Source of the DNA: Ruegeria sp. 6PALISEP08
GTDB taxonomy: Bacteria > Pseudomonadota > Alphaproteobacteria > Rhodobacterales > Rhodobacteraceae
Direction: 5' to 3'
Length of the DNA stretch: 44,589 nucleotides
NCBI RefSeq assembly: GCF_001238295.1
Contig: NZ_LGXZ01000019.1
Span: 1 to 44,589 of the forward strand
The position numbers and the translations under genes were made by a program. The number at the start of each line of letters is the position of its first letter. Within the stretch, counting starts at the first letter, position 1. Positions 15,360 to 24,957 of the stretch are shown piece by piece. Below the pieces are notes generated by a model. That model was not told where the DNA came from, made no database searches, and was given only the letters and a program-made list of their open reading frames with translations.

Positions 15360-16352
15360 ATGTCGAAACTTGTGACGATTTATGGCGGATCGGGGTTTGT
15401 CGGTCGCTACATCGCGCGGCGCCTGGCGAGTGAGGGGTGGCGCGTTCGTGTGGCCGTGCGCCGCCCGAATGAGGCGATGTTCGTGAAACCCTATGGTGTG
15501 GTTGGTCAAGTTGAGCCGGTGCTGTGCAATATCCGCGATGATGCGTTGGTTGCGCAGGCCATGCACAGTGCAGATGTTGTAGTCAACTGCGTCGGCGTGC
15601 TGAACGAGATGGGTAAAAACGACTTTGGTGCCGTACAGGCCGAAGGGGCTGAGCGTATCGCGCGATTGGCGGCGGATCAGGGGATTGAACGGATGGTTCA
15701 TATCTCGGCCATTGGCGCGGATGCCAATGCCGCCAGCGAATATTCTCAGACCAAGGCGCAGGGCGAAGCGGGCGTGCTGAAACATATGCCAAATGCAGTG
15801 ATCCTGCGGCCGTCTGTGGTTTTTGGCACCGAAGATCAATTCTTCAACCGCTTTGCCGGAATGACGCGCATGGGGCCGTTTCTGCCGTTGGTCGGGGCTC
15901 AAACAAAGTTCCAGCCGGTTTATGTGGATGATGTTGCCAATGCAGCGGTCAAAGGTGTTCTGGGACAGGCCGAACCCGGCGTGTATGAACTGGGCGGGCC
16001 CGAGGTCAAAACCTTCCGCGCTTTGATGCAGCAGATGCTGGAAGTGATCCACCGTCGTCGTGTCATCATCGGAATGCCGTTCTTCGCCGCGCGGATCATG
16101 GCGGGTGTTCTGGATATCGTGAAGTTCGTCAGTTTTCAGTTGTTCCCGAACAACATTCTGACCCGCGATCAGCTCAAGAACTTGCGGAACGACAATGTTG
16201 TGTCCGATGGTGCCAGATCTTTTGCCGATCTCGGGATCACGCCGGCCACGCTGGAATCGGTGCTGCCGGAATACCTGTGGAAGTTCCGCCCCTCAGGTCA
16301 GTATGACGACATTCAGAATTCGGCCAAAAACCTGCGTACTGATCAGCTGTAG
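15360..16352 (+). CDS. Complex I NDUFA9-like NAD(P)-binding protein
   Basis: This 330-aa atypical short-chain dehydrogenase starts with the dinucleotide-binding loop IYGGSGFVGRYIARRL (about 7-22). It continues with SAIGADANAASEYSQTKAQGE, matching the NDUFA9 subfamily. In mitochondria NDUFA9 is an accessory subunit of NADH:ubiquinone oxidoreductase that stabilises the Q-site region; alphaproteobacterial homologues co-occur with complex I. The ATG at 15360 has CAGGAG upstream and matches the family N-terminus; the frame's extension to 15300 is not needed. The 3' end overlaps the convergent uppP by 10 bp. Confidence 0.88.
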   Translation: MSKLVTIYGGSGFVGRYIARRLASEGWRVRVAVRRPNEAMFVKPYGVVGQVEPVLCNIRDDALVAQAMHSADVVVNCVGVLNEMGKNDFGAVQAEGAERIARLAADQGIERMVHISAIGADANAASEYSQTKAQGEAGVLKHMPNAVILRPSVVFGTEDQFFNRFAGMTRMGPFLPLVGAQTKFQPVYVDDVANAAVKGVLGQAEPGVYELGGPEVKTFRALMQQMLEVIHRRRVIIGMPFFAARIMAGVLDIVKFVSFQLFPNNILTRDQLKNLRNDNVVSDGARSFADLGITPATLESVLPEYLWKFRPSGQYDDIQNSAKNLRTDQL

Positions 16353-17146
16353 GCGATGAATAACAGGATCGCGCCAAGAATGACGCGGTAGATGACGTAG
16401 GGCGTGAAGCTAACGCTGCGCAGTAGCCGCATCATCAGGCTGAGCGCCAGAAGGGCGGAAATAAACGCAAACGCTGCGGCAATGGCGCCGTCACGCGCCA
16501 GCTGCGCATCGGCGTCGCGTATCACATCCAATGCCAGCAATGTGCCAGATGCCAGAATCGTCGGAATCGACATCAGCATGGCAATCCGCGCGCCATCTTC
16601 TCGGGTGTAACCCAATTGACGTGCACCGGTGATGGTGATCCCGGATCTGGAAGTGCCTGGGATCAAGGCAAGAATCTGCCACAACCCCATTATGAATGCA
16701 TCGCGCACACCCCAATCGGCGGCTTCTTTGATTTGGGGGCCTTTCTGGTCCATCCAATACAGCAACAGACCGAAACCCAGCATGGTCCAGCCGATTACAG
16801 AGATCGAACGCATGGCATCGCTCAACCCTGTCAGATGCAGGATCAAGCCTGCGATCACGGTCGGGATTGTAGCGATGATCAGGCCCAGGGCCAGGCGTGC
16901 TTGTGCGGTATCTGTCCGGCCGATCAGGGCATGCGGCAGGCCGGCAAGGGCGTGTTTGACGTCCGACCAGAAATACAGAATGACCGCGCCCAGGGTTCCT
17001 ACATGAACCGCAACATCTATGGCTTGTCCCTGATCCTCAAGGCCCGTGAGGTTTGGCAGAAGGATCAGATGACCGGATGAAGAAATGGGCAAAAACTCAG
17101 TGATTCCCTGAATGATTGCTACGAGAATCAGGTGGAAAAGACTCAT
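16343..17146 (-). CDS. uppP: Undecaprenyl-diphosphatase UppP
   Basis: This 267-aa integral membrane phosphatase converts undecaprenyl diphosphate to the monophosphate, recycling the lipid carrier of peptidoglycan synthesis; its loss gives bacitracin sensitivity (BacA). The two active-site signatures are present: EFLPISSSGHL (about 17-27) and PGTSRSG in the middle of the chain. About eight membrane helices are predicted. Length is typical (265-275). It ends in a 10-bp convergent overlap with the NDUFA9-like gene and lies divergent from gltD. Confidence 0.96.
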   Translation of the reverse strand: MSLFHLILVAIIQGITEFLPISSSGHLILLPNLTGLEDQGQAIDVAVHVGTLGAVILYFWSDVKHALAGLPHALIGRTDTAQARLALGLIIATIPTVIAGLILHLTGLSDAMRSISVIGWTMLGFGLLLYWMDQKGPQIKEAADWGVRDAFIMGLWQILALIPGTSRSGITITGARQLGYTREDGARIAMLMSIPTILASGTLLALDVIRDADAQLARDGAIAAAFAFISALLALSLMMRLLRSVSFTPYVIYRVILGAILLFIAYS

Positions 17147-17255
17147 CTGCCCTGCCGATTTGCGGTCACATTATACTTGCGAATTATGGGTATAAGGGTG
17201 GTGGGGAAAAGGAAAGCGCACATATAGGTCCGATTCGGATCTAAAAAATAAAGAA

Positions 17256-17299
17256 TTTCTCAATAATTTAGCTCGCTGCAACCAACTTTCTCAATTTAG
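17256..17299 (+). promoter_or_regulatory. Direct repeat in the uppP-gltD intergenic region
   Basis: TTTCTCAATAATTTAG (17256-17271) and TTTCTCAATTTAG (17287-17299) are related direct repeats 31 bp apart, about three helical turns, in the AT-rich 230-bp gap upstream of gltD. They could be operator half-sites for a regulator of the glutamate synthase operon. No known consensus was recognised. Confidence 0.3.
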
Positions 17300-17376
17300 G
17301 TCAGTATATTTGACTTTTAATCCCCAATCGTATCCCTTAGAGAAACCAGACCAAGCCAATTCATGGAGTCTGACCC

Positions 17377-18810
17377 GTGGCCAAGCAACCGATGCTGAAA
17401 TTTGTGCAGATCGACCGTGTCATGCCGGAAAAGCGTGCTGCAAGCGACCGCAAGGAAGACTTTGACGAAATCTATGCAGAGTACGCCGCCGAGAAAGCCG
17501 CCGAACAAGCCAGTCGCTGCAGCCAATGCGGCGTGCCGTATTGCCAGTCACATTGCCCGTTGCACAACAATATTCCGGATTGGCTGCATCTGACGGCCAC
17601 TGGTCGCCTGGAAGAAGCCTATGAGACAAGCCAGGCTACAAATACCTTCCCCGAGATCTGCGGACGCATCTGTCCACAAGACCGTTTGTGCGAAGGCAAC
17701 TGTGTCATCGAGCAATCGGGTCACGGCACAGTCACCATTGGCACCATTGAGAAATACATCACGGACACTGCTTGGGACAAAGGCTGGGTGAAACCTGTCG
17801 CGCCCGCTGCAGAGCGCAGCGAGAGCGTGGGCATCATCGGAGGTGGCCCCGGTGGGTTGGCTGCGGCGGATATGCTGCGCCGCGCCGGAATCCAGGTGAC
17901 GGTTTATGATCGTCATGACCGTGCGGGTGGCCTGTTGATGTACGGTATTCCAGGTTTCAAGCTTGAAAAGGACATCGTGCAACGACGCAATGACCTTTTG
18001 GCTGACGGCGGTGTCCGGTTCGAGCTGAATTGTGACGTTGACGCCACCAAGTTTGATGAAATTCGTGCCCGGCACGACGCGGTAATTGTTGCAACCGGCG
18101 TGTATAAGTCCCGCGACCTGTCTATGCCGGGAAGCGGTCTGACCGGGATCGAAAAGGCAATAGACTTCCTGACAGCTTCGAACCGCAAAAGTTTTGGTGA
18201 TGCCGTCGACGATTTCGACAATGGCCGCCTGAATGCCGAAGGTAAAAAGGTGGTCGTGGTCGGTGGCGGTGATACCGCCATGGACTGCGTGCGCACCTCG
18301 ATCCGTCAGGGCGCGACCTCGGTCAAGTGCCTGTATCGCCGCGACCGGGCCAATATGCCGGGCTCACAGCGTGAAACGCAAAATGCCGAGGAAGAAGGCG
18401 TTGTTTTTGAGTGGCTGAGCGCGCCAAAAGGGTTCACCGGTGATGATATGGTCACTGGTGTGATGGTGCAGAAGATGCGTCTGGGACAGCCCGACGCGTC
18501 GGGTCGTCAGGCTCCCGAGGTTATCGAAGGTGCGGACTATGTGGAAGAGGCCGATCTGGTCATCAAGGCGCTGGGTTTTGAGCCCGAAGACCTGCCCGCT
18601 CTGTTCGGCCAGCCAGACCTGCCCGTGACCCGCTGGGGCACTGTCAAGGCGGCGTTCCAAACTGGTGAAACCGAAATGGACGGCGTCTATGCCATCGGTG
18701 ACATCGTGCGCGGGGCCTCTCTGGTGGTTTGGGCAATCCGGGACGGTCGCGACTGTGCCGACGCGATCATCGACGGTTTCAACGCCAAGGCGGCTATAGC
18801 TGCCGAGTAA
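17377..18810 (+). CDS. gltD: Glutamate synthase [NADPH] small subunit
   Basis: This 477-aa flavoprotein supplies electrons from NADPH to GltB for conversion of glutamine and 2-oxoglutarate to two glutamates. The N-terminal cysteine motif CSQCGVPYCQSHCP (Cys48, 51, 56, 60) and ICGRICPQDRLCEGNC bind the [4Fe-4S] clusters. The FAD loop GGGPGGLAAAD starts at about 155 and the NADPH loop GGGDTAMDC at about 296. The start is GTG 17377, preceded by TGGAG. It leads an operon gltD-GFA-gltB; gltD before gltB is the reverse of the E. coli order. Confidence 0.95.
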   Translation: MAKQPMLKFVQIDRVMPEKRAASDRKEDFDEIYAEYAAEKAAEQASRCSQCGVPYCQSHCPLHNNIPDWLHLTATGRLEEAYETSQATNTFPEICGRICPQDRLCEGNCVIEQSGHGTVTIGTIEKYITDTAWDKGWVKPVAPAAERSESVGIIGGGPGGLAAADMLRRAGIQVTVYDRHDRAGGLLMYGIPGFKLEKDIVQRRNDLLADGGVRFELNCDVDATKFDEIRARHDAVIVATGVYKSRDLSMPGSGLTGIEKAIDFLTASNRKSFGDAVDDFDNGRLNAEGKKVVVVGGGDTAMDCVRTSIRQGATSVKCLYRRDRANMPGSQRETQNAEEEGVVFEWLSAPKGFTGDDMVTGVMVQKMRLGQPDASGRQAPEVIEGADYVEEADLVIKALGFEPEDLPALFGQPDLPVTRWGTVKAAFQTGETEMDGVYAIGDIVRGASLVVWAIRDGRDCADAIIDGFNAKAAIAAE

Positions 18811-18837
18811 CCCAACGCCCAACGACAGGAGGGTCCG

Positions 18838-19272
18838 ATGCCCGAATTGCAAGGCCAATGTATGTGCGGCGCGGTCACTGTGACCGCCACTCCGGCGAAG
18901 GACGCACTCGGTGCATGCCATTGCGACCAATGCCGTCGCTGGACCAGCTCGATGTTGGTGACATTTCCGGCGGAAGCGGGATACGCCGCGTTGGGACCGG
19001 TCAAAAACTATACCTCATCCGACTGGGCCGAGCGTGCCTTTTGTGCCGATTGTGGTTCGGCGCTTTGGTACCGGATCACTCTTCCGGGTGAGATGCACGG
19101 ACATACTCAAATGGCAGCGGGCTTGTTCGACGACACACGCCATCCGCTGAAACTGGAACTTTATATCGACAAAAAGCCCGACGGGTATGCGTTCGCAGGC
19201 GAACGCCGGCAGATGACCAAAGCTGAGGTCGAAGTCATGTATGCCCAGCCGGAAGAAGGAGACAGCCAATGA
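18838..19272 (+). CDS. GFA/CENP-V family zinc protein inside the glt operon
   Basis: This 144-aa protein has the GFA fold signature: QCMCGAVTVTA near the N-terminus, CHCDQCRRW at about 26-34 and FCADCGSALWY at about 66-76. These cysteines bind zinc. The family was named for glutathione-dependent formaldehyde-activating enzyme, but most members have no proven activity. CAGGAGG precedes the ATG by 6 nt. The last codons overlap the gltB start by ATGA, so it is translationally coupled between gltD and gltB. A functional tie to glutamate synthase is inference from this arrangement. Confidence 0.88.
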   Translation: MPELQGQCMCGAVTVTATPAKDALGACHCDQCRRWTSSMLVTFPAEAGYAALGPVKNYTSSDWAERAFCADCGSALWYRITLPGEMHGHTQMAAGLFDDTRHPLKLELYIDKKPDGYAFAGERRQMTKAEVEVMYAQPEEGDSQ

Positions 19273-22200
19273 CCAAATATGATGCCGATTGGGTGCGGGC
19301 CGAAGAAGCCAAGCGCAAATGGATGGCGGAAAACGGTCTCTATTCTGAGGAAGAAGAGCATTCTTCCTGCGGGGTGGGCCTTGTTGTATCCGTCGATGGC
19401 AAGCCTTCACGCAAGGTGGTGGACGCGGGGATCGATGCGCTCAAGGCGATTTGGCACCGGGGTGCGGTTGATGCCGATGGTAAAACCGGTGACGGCGCGG
19501 GCATCCACGTGCAGATCCCTGCTCCTTTCTTCTATGACCAGATACGCCGCACTGGTCACGAACCCAATATGGATGAGCTGATCGCCGTTGGACAGGTGTT
19601 CCTGCCGCGCACCGATTTTGGCGCACAGGAACAGTGCCGGACCATCGTGGAAACCGAAGTGCTGCGCATGGGCTATTACATCTATGGCTGGCGTCACGTG
19701 CCGGTCGATGTGACGTGTCTGGGCGACAAAGCCAACGCCACGCGACCCGAGATCGAGCAGATCCTGATCTCGAACTCAAAAGGCGTAGATGAAGAGACAT
19801 TTGAGCGTGAGCTTTATGTGATCCGTCGTCGCATTGAAAAAGCCGCCGCTGCTGCGGGGATTTCGGGGCTTTACCTAGCGTCATTGTCTTGCCGCTCGAT
19901 CATCTACAAGGGCATGATGCTGGCCGAGCAGGTGGCCGTGTTCTATCCCGACCTGATGGATGAACGCTTTGAATCGGCGTTTGCAATATATCACCAGCGC
20001 TATTCTACAAACACCTTCCCCCAGTGGTGGCTGGCGCAGCCGTTTCGGATGTTGGCCCATAACGGCGAGATCAACACGCTGAGAGGCAACATCAACTGGA
20101 TGAAAAGCCACGAGATCCGGATGACTTCGGACAGTTTTGGCGACTATGCGGAAGATATCAAACCGATCATCGCGGGCGGATCGTCGGATTCGGCTGCATT
20201 AGACTCTGTTTTTGAGGTATTGGTGCGTGCTGGCCGCTCGGCCCCGATGGCGAAAACCATGTTGGTGCCGGAAAGCTGGTCCAAACAGGCGGTCGAACTG
20301 CCGCAAGCCTGGCGTGATATGTATTCCTACTGCAACTCGGTGATGGAACCATGGGACGGCCCCGCCGCGCTGGCCATGACCGATGGTCGCTGGGTCTGCG
20401 CCGGTCTGGACCGGAACGGTCTGCGCCCGATGCGTTACGTAGTGACTGGCGATGGTCTGGTGATCGCGGGCTCTGAGGCCGGCATGGTTCCGATCGACGA
20501 AGCCTCCGTGACCGAAAAAGGCGCGCTTGGTCCTGGTCAGATGCTGGCTGTGGATATGAAAAAGGGCAAGCTGTACCGCGACACCCAGATCAAGAACAAA
20601 CTGGCGCGCGCGTTGCCGTTTGGTGAATGGGTCGGCAAGATCAACGATCTGGACAACACGCTGGCGGGCGTAACTGAGGCTCCGATCTTCTCGGGCGAAG
20701 AGCTGCGCAAGCGTCAGATCGCGGCGGGTTATTCGGTTGAGGAACTGGAGCAAATCCTGACTCCGATGGCAGAAGACGGCAAAGAAGCGCTGGCTTCCAT
20801 GGGGGACGACACACCATCGGCGGTTCTGTCCAAGCAATACCGCCCGCTCAGCCATTTCTTCCGCCAGAACTTCAGCCAGGTCACCAACCCTCCAATCGAC
20901 AGCTTGCGTGAATACCGCGTGATGTCGCTGAAGACACGCTTTGCCAACCTCAAGAACGTGTTGGACGAAGACAGCAGCCAGACCGAGATCGTGGTTCTGG
21001 AAAGCCCCTTTGTCGGCAACGCGCAGTGGGACAAGCTGGTCGAGAGTTTTGATGCCCCGCTGGCGGAAATCGATTGCAGTTTTGAACCCGGTCGCGGCGC
21101 GCTGAGTACCGCTTTGGCTCGTGTTAGAGCCGAATCAGAAGAAGCGGTGCGGTCCGGCGCAGGGCATATCGTCCTGTCTGACATGAGCTCGGGCTCTGGT
21201 CGGATAGCAATGCCCATGATCCTTGCGACCAGCGCGGTTCACTCGCATCTGACACGCCAGGGCCTGCGCACATTCTGTTCCCTGAGCGTACGTTCTGCAG
21301 AATGTGTCGACCCGCATTACTTTGCCGTCCTGATTGGATGCGGTGCGACTGTCGTGAACGCTTATCTGGCCGAGGATTCGCTTGCTGACCGCATTGGCCG
21401 CGGCCTGCTGGACGGCACCCTGACCGAAAACGTCGCGCGGTATCGTGAAGCCATCGACCAGGGTTTGCTCAAGATCATGGCCAAGATGGGGATTTCGGTG
21501 ATCTCGTCTTATCGTGGCGGTCTGAACTTTGAGGCCGTGGGCCTCAGCCGTGCGATGGTGGCCGAGTATTTCCCGGGCATGACCAGCCGGATCTCGGGAA
21601 TCGGTGTGACCGGTATTCAGGCCAAGTTGGAAGAAACCCACGCCAAGGCTTGGGACGGCGCCTTGGATGTATTGCCCATCGGTGGTTTCTACAAAGCGCG
21701 GAAATCGGGTGAGACCCACGCGTGGGAAGCGACCTCGATGCACATGATGCAGATGGCCTGTAACCGCGCCTCTTACGAGTTGTGGAAGCAGTATTCGGCG
21801 AAGATGCAGTCAAACCCGCCGATCCACCTGCGCGATCTGATGGATTTCAAACCGCTTAGCAAGCCGGTGCCGATTGAAGAGGTCGAGTCGATTACCTCCA
21901 TCCGCAAACGCTTTGTCACGCCGGGCATGTCGCTGGGGGCGCTGTCGCCTGAGGCGCATAAGACGCTGAACGTGGCGATGAACCGGATCGGCGCGAAATC
22001 GGACTCGGGCGAGGGCGGCGAAGACCCCGCGCATTTCGTGCCAGAGCCCAATGGCGATAACCCTTCGGCCAAAATCAAACAGGTGGCTTCGGGCCGGTTC
22101 GGTGTAACCGCCGAATATCTGAACCAGTGTGAAGAGCTAGAGATCAAGGTCGCCCAAGGCGCGAAACCCGGTGAGGGTGGCCAGTTGCCTGGCATGAAAG

Positions 22201-23801
22201 TTACTGACCTGATCGCGCGTCTGCGGCATTCGACAAAAGGCGTGACGCTGATCTCGCCGCCGCCGCACCACGACATCTACTCGATCGAGGATCTGGCGCA
22301 GCTGATCTATGACCTCAAGCAGATCAACCCGCGCTGCAAAGTGACGGTCAAGCTGGTTGCGTCCTCGGGCGTGGGCACGATTGCGGCCGGTGTGGCCAAG
22401 GCAAAAGCGGATATTATCCTTATTTCGGGTCACAATGGGGGTACGGGCGCGTCACCCGCGACCTCAATCAAATATGCCGGTCTGCCATGGGAGATGGGTC
22501 TCACCGAAGCGCATCAGGTTCTGGCGATGAACAATCTGCGCGACCGTGTGACCCTTCGGACCGACGGTGGCCTGCGCACCGGGCGTGACATTGTTATGGC
22601 CGCGATGATGGGGGCCGAAGAATACGGCATCGGCACCGCCGCCCTGATCGCGATGGGTTGTATCATGGTGCGTCAGTGCCAGTCGAATACCTGCCCGGTT
22701 GGCGTCTGCACGCAGGACGAAAGCCTGCGCGCCAAGTTCACCGGTAACGCGGACAAGGTCGTCAACCTGATCACCTTCTACGCGCAGGAAGTGCGCGAAC
22801 TGCTGGCCAGCCTCGGCGCGCGGTCGATTGACGAGATCATCGGCCGGGCTGATCTGCTGGCGCAGGTCAGCCGTGGTTCGGCGAATCTGGATGATCTGGA
22901 CCTCAATCCGCTGCTGATCACGGTCGATGGTGCGCATGACATCGTCTACAACCGTGACAAAGATCGCAACGCGGTACCGGATACGTTGGACGCCGAGATT
23001 GTCCGCGACGCGGCCCGGTTCCTGAAAGACGGTGAAAAGATGCAGCTGTCCTATGCGGTGCAGAACACGCATCGGACCGTTGGCACCCGTGTTTCCAGCC
23101 ATATCGTGCAGAACTTTGGTATGCGGAACACGTTCCAGGACGACCACCTGCATGTGAAGCTTCAGGGCTCCGCTGGTCAGTCTTTGGGGGCATTCGCTGC
23201 TCCGGGACTGAAGCTGGAAGTGTCAGGCGACGCCAACGATTATGTTGGCAAGGGTCTGTCGGGCGGTACGATTGTTGTGCGCCCGCCGCAGGTCAGCCCG
23301 CTGAAGGCGGATGAGAACACGATCATCGGCAACACAGTCCTGTATGGGGCCACAGATGGACACCTGTTCGCGGCAGGTCGCGCAGGTGAGCGGTTCGCCG
23401 TGCGTAACTCGGGTGCCAAAGTTGTGGTCGAAGGCTGCGGTTCGAACGGGTGTGAATACATGACGGGCGGTGTGGCCGTGATTCTTGGTACTATCGGCGC
23501 CAACTTTGGTGCTGGTATGACCGGTGGCATGGCCTATCTTTACGATCCCGAAGGCAAGGCCGAAGCGTTGATGAACAAGGAAACACTGGTCACCTGCCCG
23601 GTTTCAGTCGCGCATTGGGTAGAGCAGTTGAAAATGCTCATCACGCGCCACGCTGAAGAGACCTATAGCCGGAAAGCCGCAGATATCCTGCAACACTGGG
23701 ATGTGGAAAAAGGGAAATTCCTTCAGGTTTGTCCCAAAGAGATGCTGAACCAGCTAAGTCATCCGCTAACCACCGAAGCCACCGCAGTTCCGGCGGAATA
23801 A
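19269..23801 (+). CDS. gltB: Glutamate synthase [NADPH] large subunit
   Basis: This 1510-aa enzyme hydrolyses glutamine in an N-terminal Ntn-amidotransferase domain and uses the ammonia, channelled to an FMN domain, to aminate 2-oxoglutarate. The nucleophile is Cys34 (HSSCGVG), so a 33-residue propeptide should be removed. The FMN-binding domain includes the [3Fe-4S] ligands Cys1131, 1137 and 1142 (CIMVRQCQSNTC). The C-terminal GXGXG beta-helix region (about 1260-1440) holds repeated Gly-rich segments such as GKGLSGG. Length and domain order are normal. A strong terminator follows at 23845. Confidence 0.97.
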   Translation: MTKYDADWVRAEEAKRKWMAENGLYSEEEEHSSCGVGLVVSVDGKPSRKVVDAGIDALKAIWHRGAVDADGKTGDGAGIHVQIPAPFFYDQIRRTGHEPNMDELIAVGQVFLPRTDFGAQEQCRTIVETEVLRMGYYIYGWRHVPVDVTCLGDKANATRPEIEQILISNSKGVDEETFERELYVIRRRIEKAAAAAGISGLYLASLSCRSIIYKGMMLAEQVAVFYPDLMDERFESAFAIYHQRYSTNTFPQWWLAQPFRMLAHNGEINTLRGNINWMKSHEIRMTSDSFGDYAEDIKPIIAGGSSDSAALDSVFEVLVRAGRSAPMAKTMLVPESWSKQAVELPQAWRDMYSYCNSVMEPWDGPAALAMTDGRWVCAGLDRNGLRPMRYVVTGDGLVIAGSEAGMVPIDEASVTEKGALGPGQMLAVDMKKGKLYRDTQIKNKLARALPFGEWVGKINDLDNTLAGVTEAPIFSGEELRKRQIAAGYSVEELEQILTPMAEDGKEALASMGDDTPSAVLSKQYRPLSHFFRQNFSQVTNPPIDSLREYRVMSLKTRFANLKNVLDEDSSQTEIVVLESPFVGNAQWDKLVESFDAPLAEIDCSFEPGRGALSTALARVRAESEEAVRSGAGHIVLSDMSSGSGRIAMPMILATSAVHSHLTRQGLRTFCSLSVRSAECVDPHYFAVLIGCGATVVNAYLAEDSLADRIGRGLLDGTLTENVARYREAIDQGLLKIMAKMGISVISSYRGGLNFEAVGLSRAMVAEYFPGMTSRISGIGVTGIQAKLEETHAKAWDGALDVLPIGGFYKARKSGETHAWEATSMHMMQMACNRASYELWKQYSAKMQSNPPIHLRDLMDFKPLSKPVPIEEVESITSIRKRFVTPGMSLGALSPEAHKTLNVAMNRIGAKSDSGEGGEDPAHFVPEPNGDNPSAKIKQVASGRFGVTAEYLNQCEELEIKVAQGAKPGEGGQLPGMKVTDLIARLRHSTKGVTLISPPPHHDIYSIEDLAQLIYDLKQINPRCKVTVKLVASSGVGTIAAGVAKAKADIILISGHNGGTGASPATSIKYAGLPWEMGLTEAHQVLAMNNLRDRVTLRTDGGLRTGRDIVMAAMMGAEEYGIGTAALIAMGCIMVRQCQSNTCPVGVCTQDESLRAKFTGNADKVVNLITFYAQEVRELLASLGARSIDEIIGRADLLAQVSRGSANLDDLDLNPLLITVDGAHDIVYNRDKDRNAVPDTLDAEIVRDAARFLKDGEKMQLSYAVQNTHRTVGTRVSSHIVQNFGMRNTFQDDHLHVKLQGSAGQSLGAFAAPGLKLEVSGDANDYVGKGLSGGTIVVRPPQVSPLKADENTIIGNTVLYGATDGHLFAAGRAGERFAVRNSGAKVVVEGCGSNGCEYMTGGVAVILGTIGANFGAGMTGGMAYLYDPEGKAEALMNKETLVTCPVSVAHWVEQLKMLITRHAEETYSRKAADILQHWDVEKGKFLQVCPKEMLNQLSHPLTTEATAVPAE

Positions 23802-23844
23802 AGTCTTCCGCGAAGCTTCGCAGGCTGAAACGCACGAAAAATTG

Positions 23845-23884
23845 GCCCCGCGTGTCATTTCCACCACGCGGGGCTTGGTTTGTT
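23845..23884 (+). terminator. Rho-independent terminator after gltB
   Basis: GCCCCGCGTG (23845-23854) pairs perfectly with CACGCGGGGC (23865-23874), followed by TTGGTTTGTTT. It lies about 45 bp after the gltB stop. Confidence 0.85.
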
Positions 23885-24003
23885 TACGCTGTTTTTGCGC
23901 GATTCTTGCCTGAACACGTGAATTTCGCCAATCTCCCTCCACGTTCCAGCGAAAGCCATCGGCCGTTGAAGCGGCTGTGTGGTGTGAAAATGGGGACAGT
24001 TTG

Positions 24004-24918
24004 ATGCCAACAACGTATCGCGATCAGTTTTATACCTTCGATCCTGCAAACCCTCCGCCCTTGGGAACAGCCATCACGGTCACCAGTCTGGATCTGACAG
24101 ATGTAGATGATGACGGCGAAATTGACGCGCCCAGCGGAGATACGGTCAACGGCCAGGATGTCACGAATTCCTGGCCCGGAGACACTGTAACAGTCAACGT
24201 GTCAGGCGTTGGGAATGTTACCTATGTAGGAACAACATTTTATCTGGCTGACGGATCTCGGGTTTTCACCCCGACGGACGGGCAGGTGTTGCAGCCAGGA
24301 ACACTCGTATCAACCACGTTTGTTAACACACAAGGCCCGCTGCCGGTCGGAAGCCTTGGCCCTCCGTGTTTCACATCTGGAACTATGATCGAGACCCCCG
24401 AAGGCGAATGCGCGGTGGAAGATCTGAAAGCTGGCGACATGGTCATAACGGTGGATCACGGGCCGCAGCCTTTGATCTGGGTCGGACGCACAGTGGTTGC
24501 TGCGGAAGGTAAACTGGCACCAATCCGGTTGGACGCCGGTGTGTTTGGCCTAGTTCGCCCTTTGCTGGTATCACCTCAGCATCGGATGCTGGTTGAAGAC
24601 TGGCAGGCATTATACCTGTTCGGCCATGCCGAAGCGCTGGTTCCGGCACACACCCTTGTCAATGGCGACACGGTAACACGGGTCGAAGGCGGTGAAATCG
24701 AGTATTTCCACCTCTTGTTCAAGCAACATGAGATCGTCTTCGCCAATGGAGCGAAAAGCGAAAGCTACTATCCTGGGCATGCGTTGTCGGCCTCGGATCG
24801 TGAAACGCAAAGCGAAGTGCTGCATCTGTTTCCCGAACTGGCCGGGACGGAACCGATGTCGCTGGAAACCGCGCGTCCGGTAATTCATCCGCGCGAGGCA
24901 CGCGCCTTCGCAATTTAG
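24004..24918 (+). CDS. Hint-domain (Hedgehog/intein-like) protein
   Basis: This 304-aa protein has a beta-rich, Asp/Thr-rich N-terminal ~115 residues (DVDDDGEIDAPSGD) and a C-terminal Hint_2-type domain. The domain starts at Cys122 in PPCFTSGTMIETPEG and includes VEDLKAGDMVITVD and the VSPQHRMLV block with its His. Such domains are frequent in Rhodobacterales, often at the ends of secreted RTX proteins; here it is almost alone. Hint domains can cleave or splice their own N-terminal peptide bond via the first cysteine, and that is plausible but unproven here. No signal peptide is seen. The ATG at 24004 follows GGGGA by 8 nt; the frame opens at 23977. Function is unknown. Confidence 0.8.
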   Translation: MPTTYRDQFYTFDPANPPPLGTAITVTSLDLTDVDDDGEIDAPSGDTVNGQDVTNSWPGDTVTVNVSGVGNVTYVGTTFYLADGSRVFTPTDGQVLQPGTLVSTTFVNTQGPLPVGSLGPPCFTSGTMIETPEGECAVEDLKAGDMVITVDHGPQPLIWVGRTVVAAEGKLAPIRLDAGVFGLVRPLLVSPQHRMLVEDWQALYLFGHAEALVPAHTLVNGDTVTRVEGGEIEYFHLLFKQHEIVFANGAKSESYYPGHALSASDRETQSEVLHLFPELAGTEPMSLETARPVIHPREARAFAI

Positions 24919-24957
24919 GCCGTTTCAAACCCTGACGACGCGTCGTATAGCTGAAAC

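Noticed and set aside
24935..24946. ACGACGCGTCGT palindrome between the Hint gene and mtgA
   Set aside because: A perfect 12-bp palindrome, but too short for a stable hairpin without a loop and with no T-run; probably chance.
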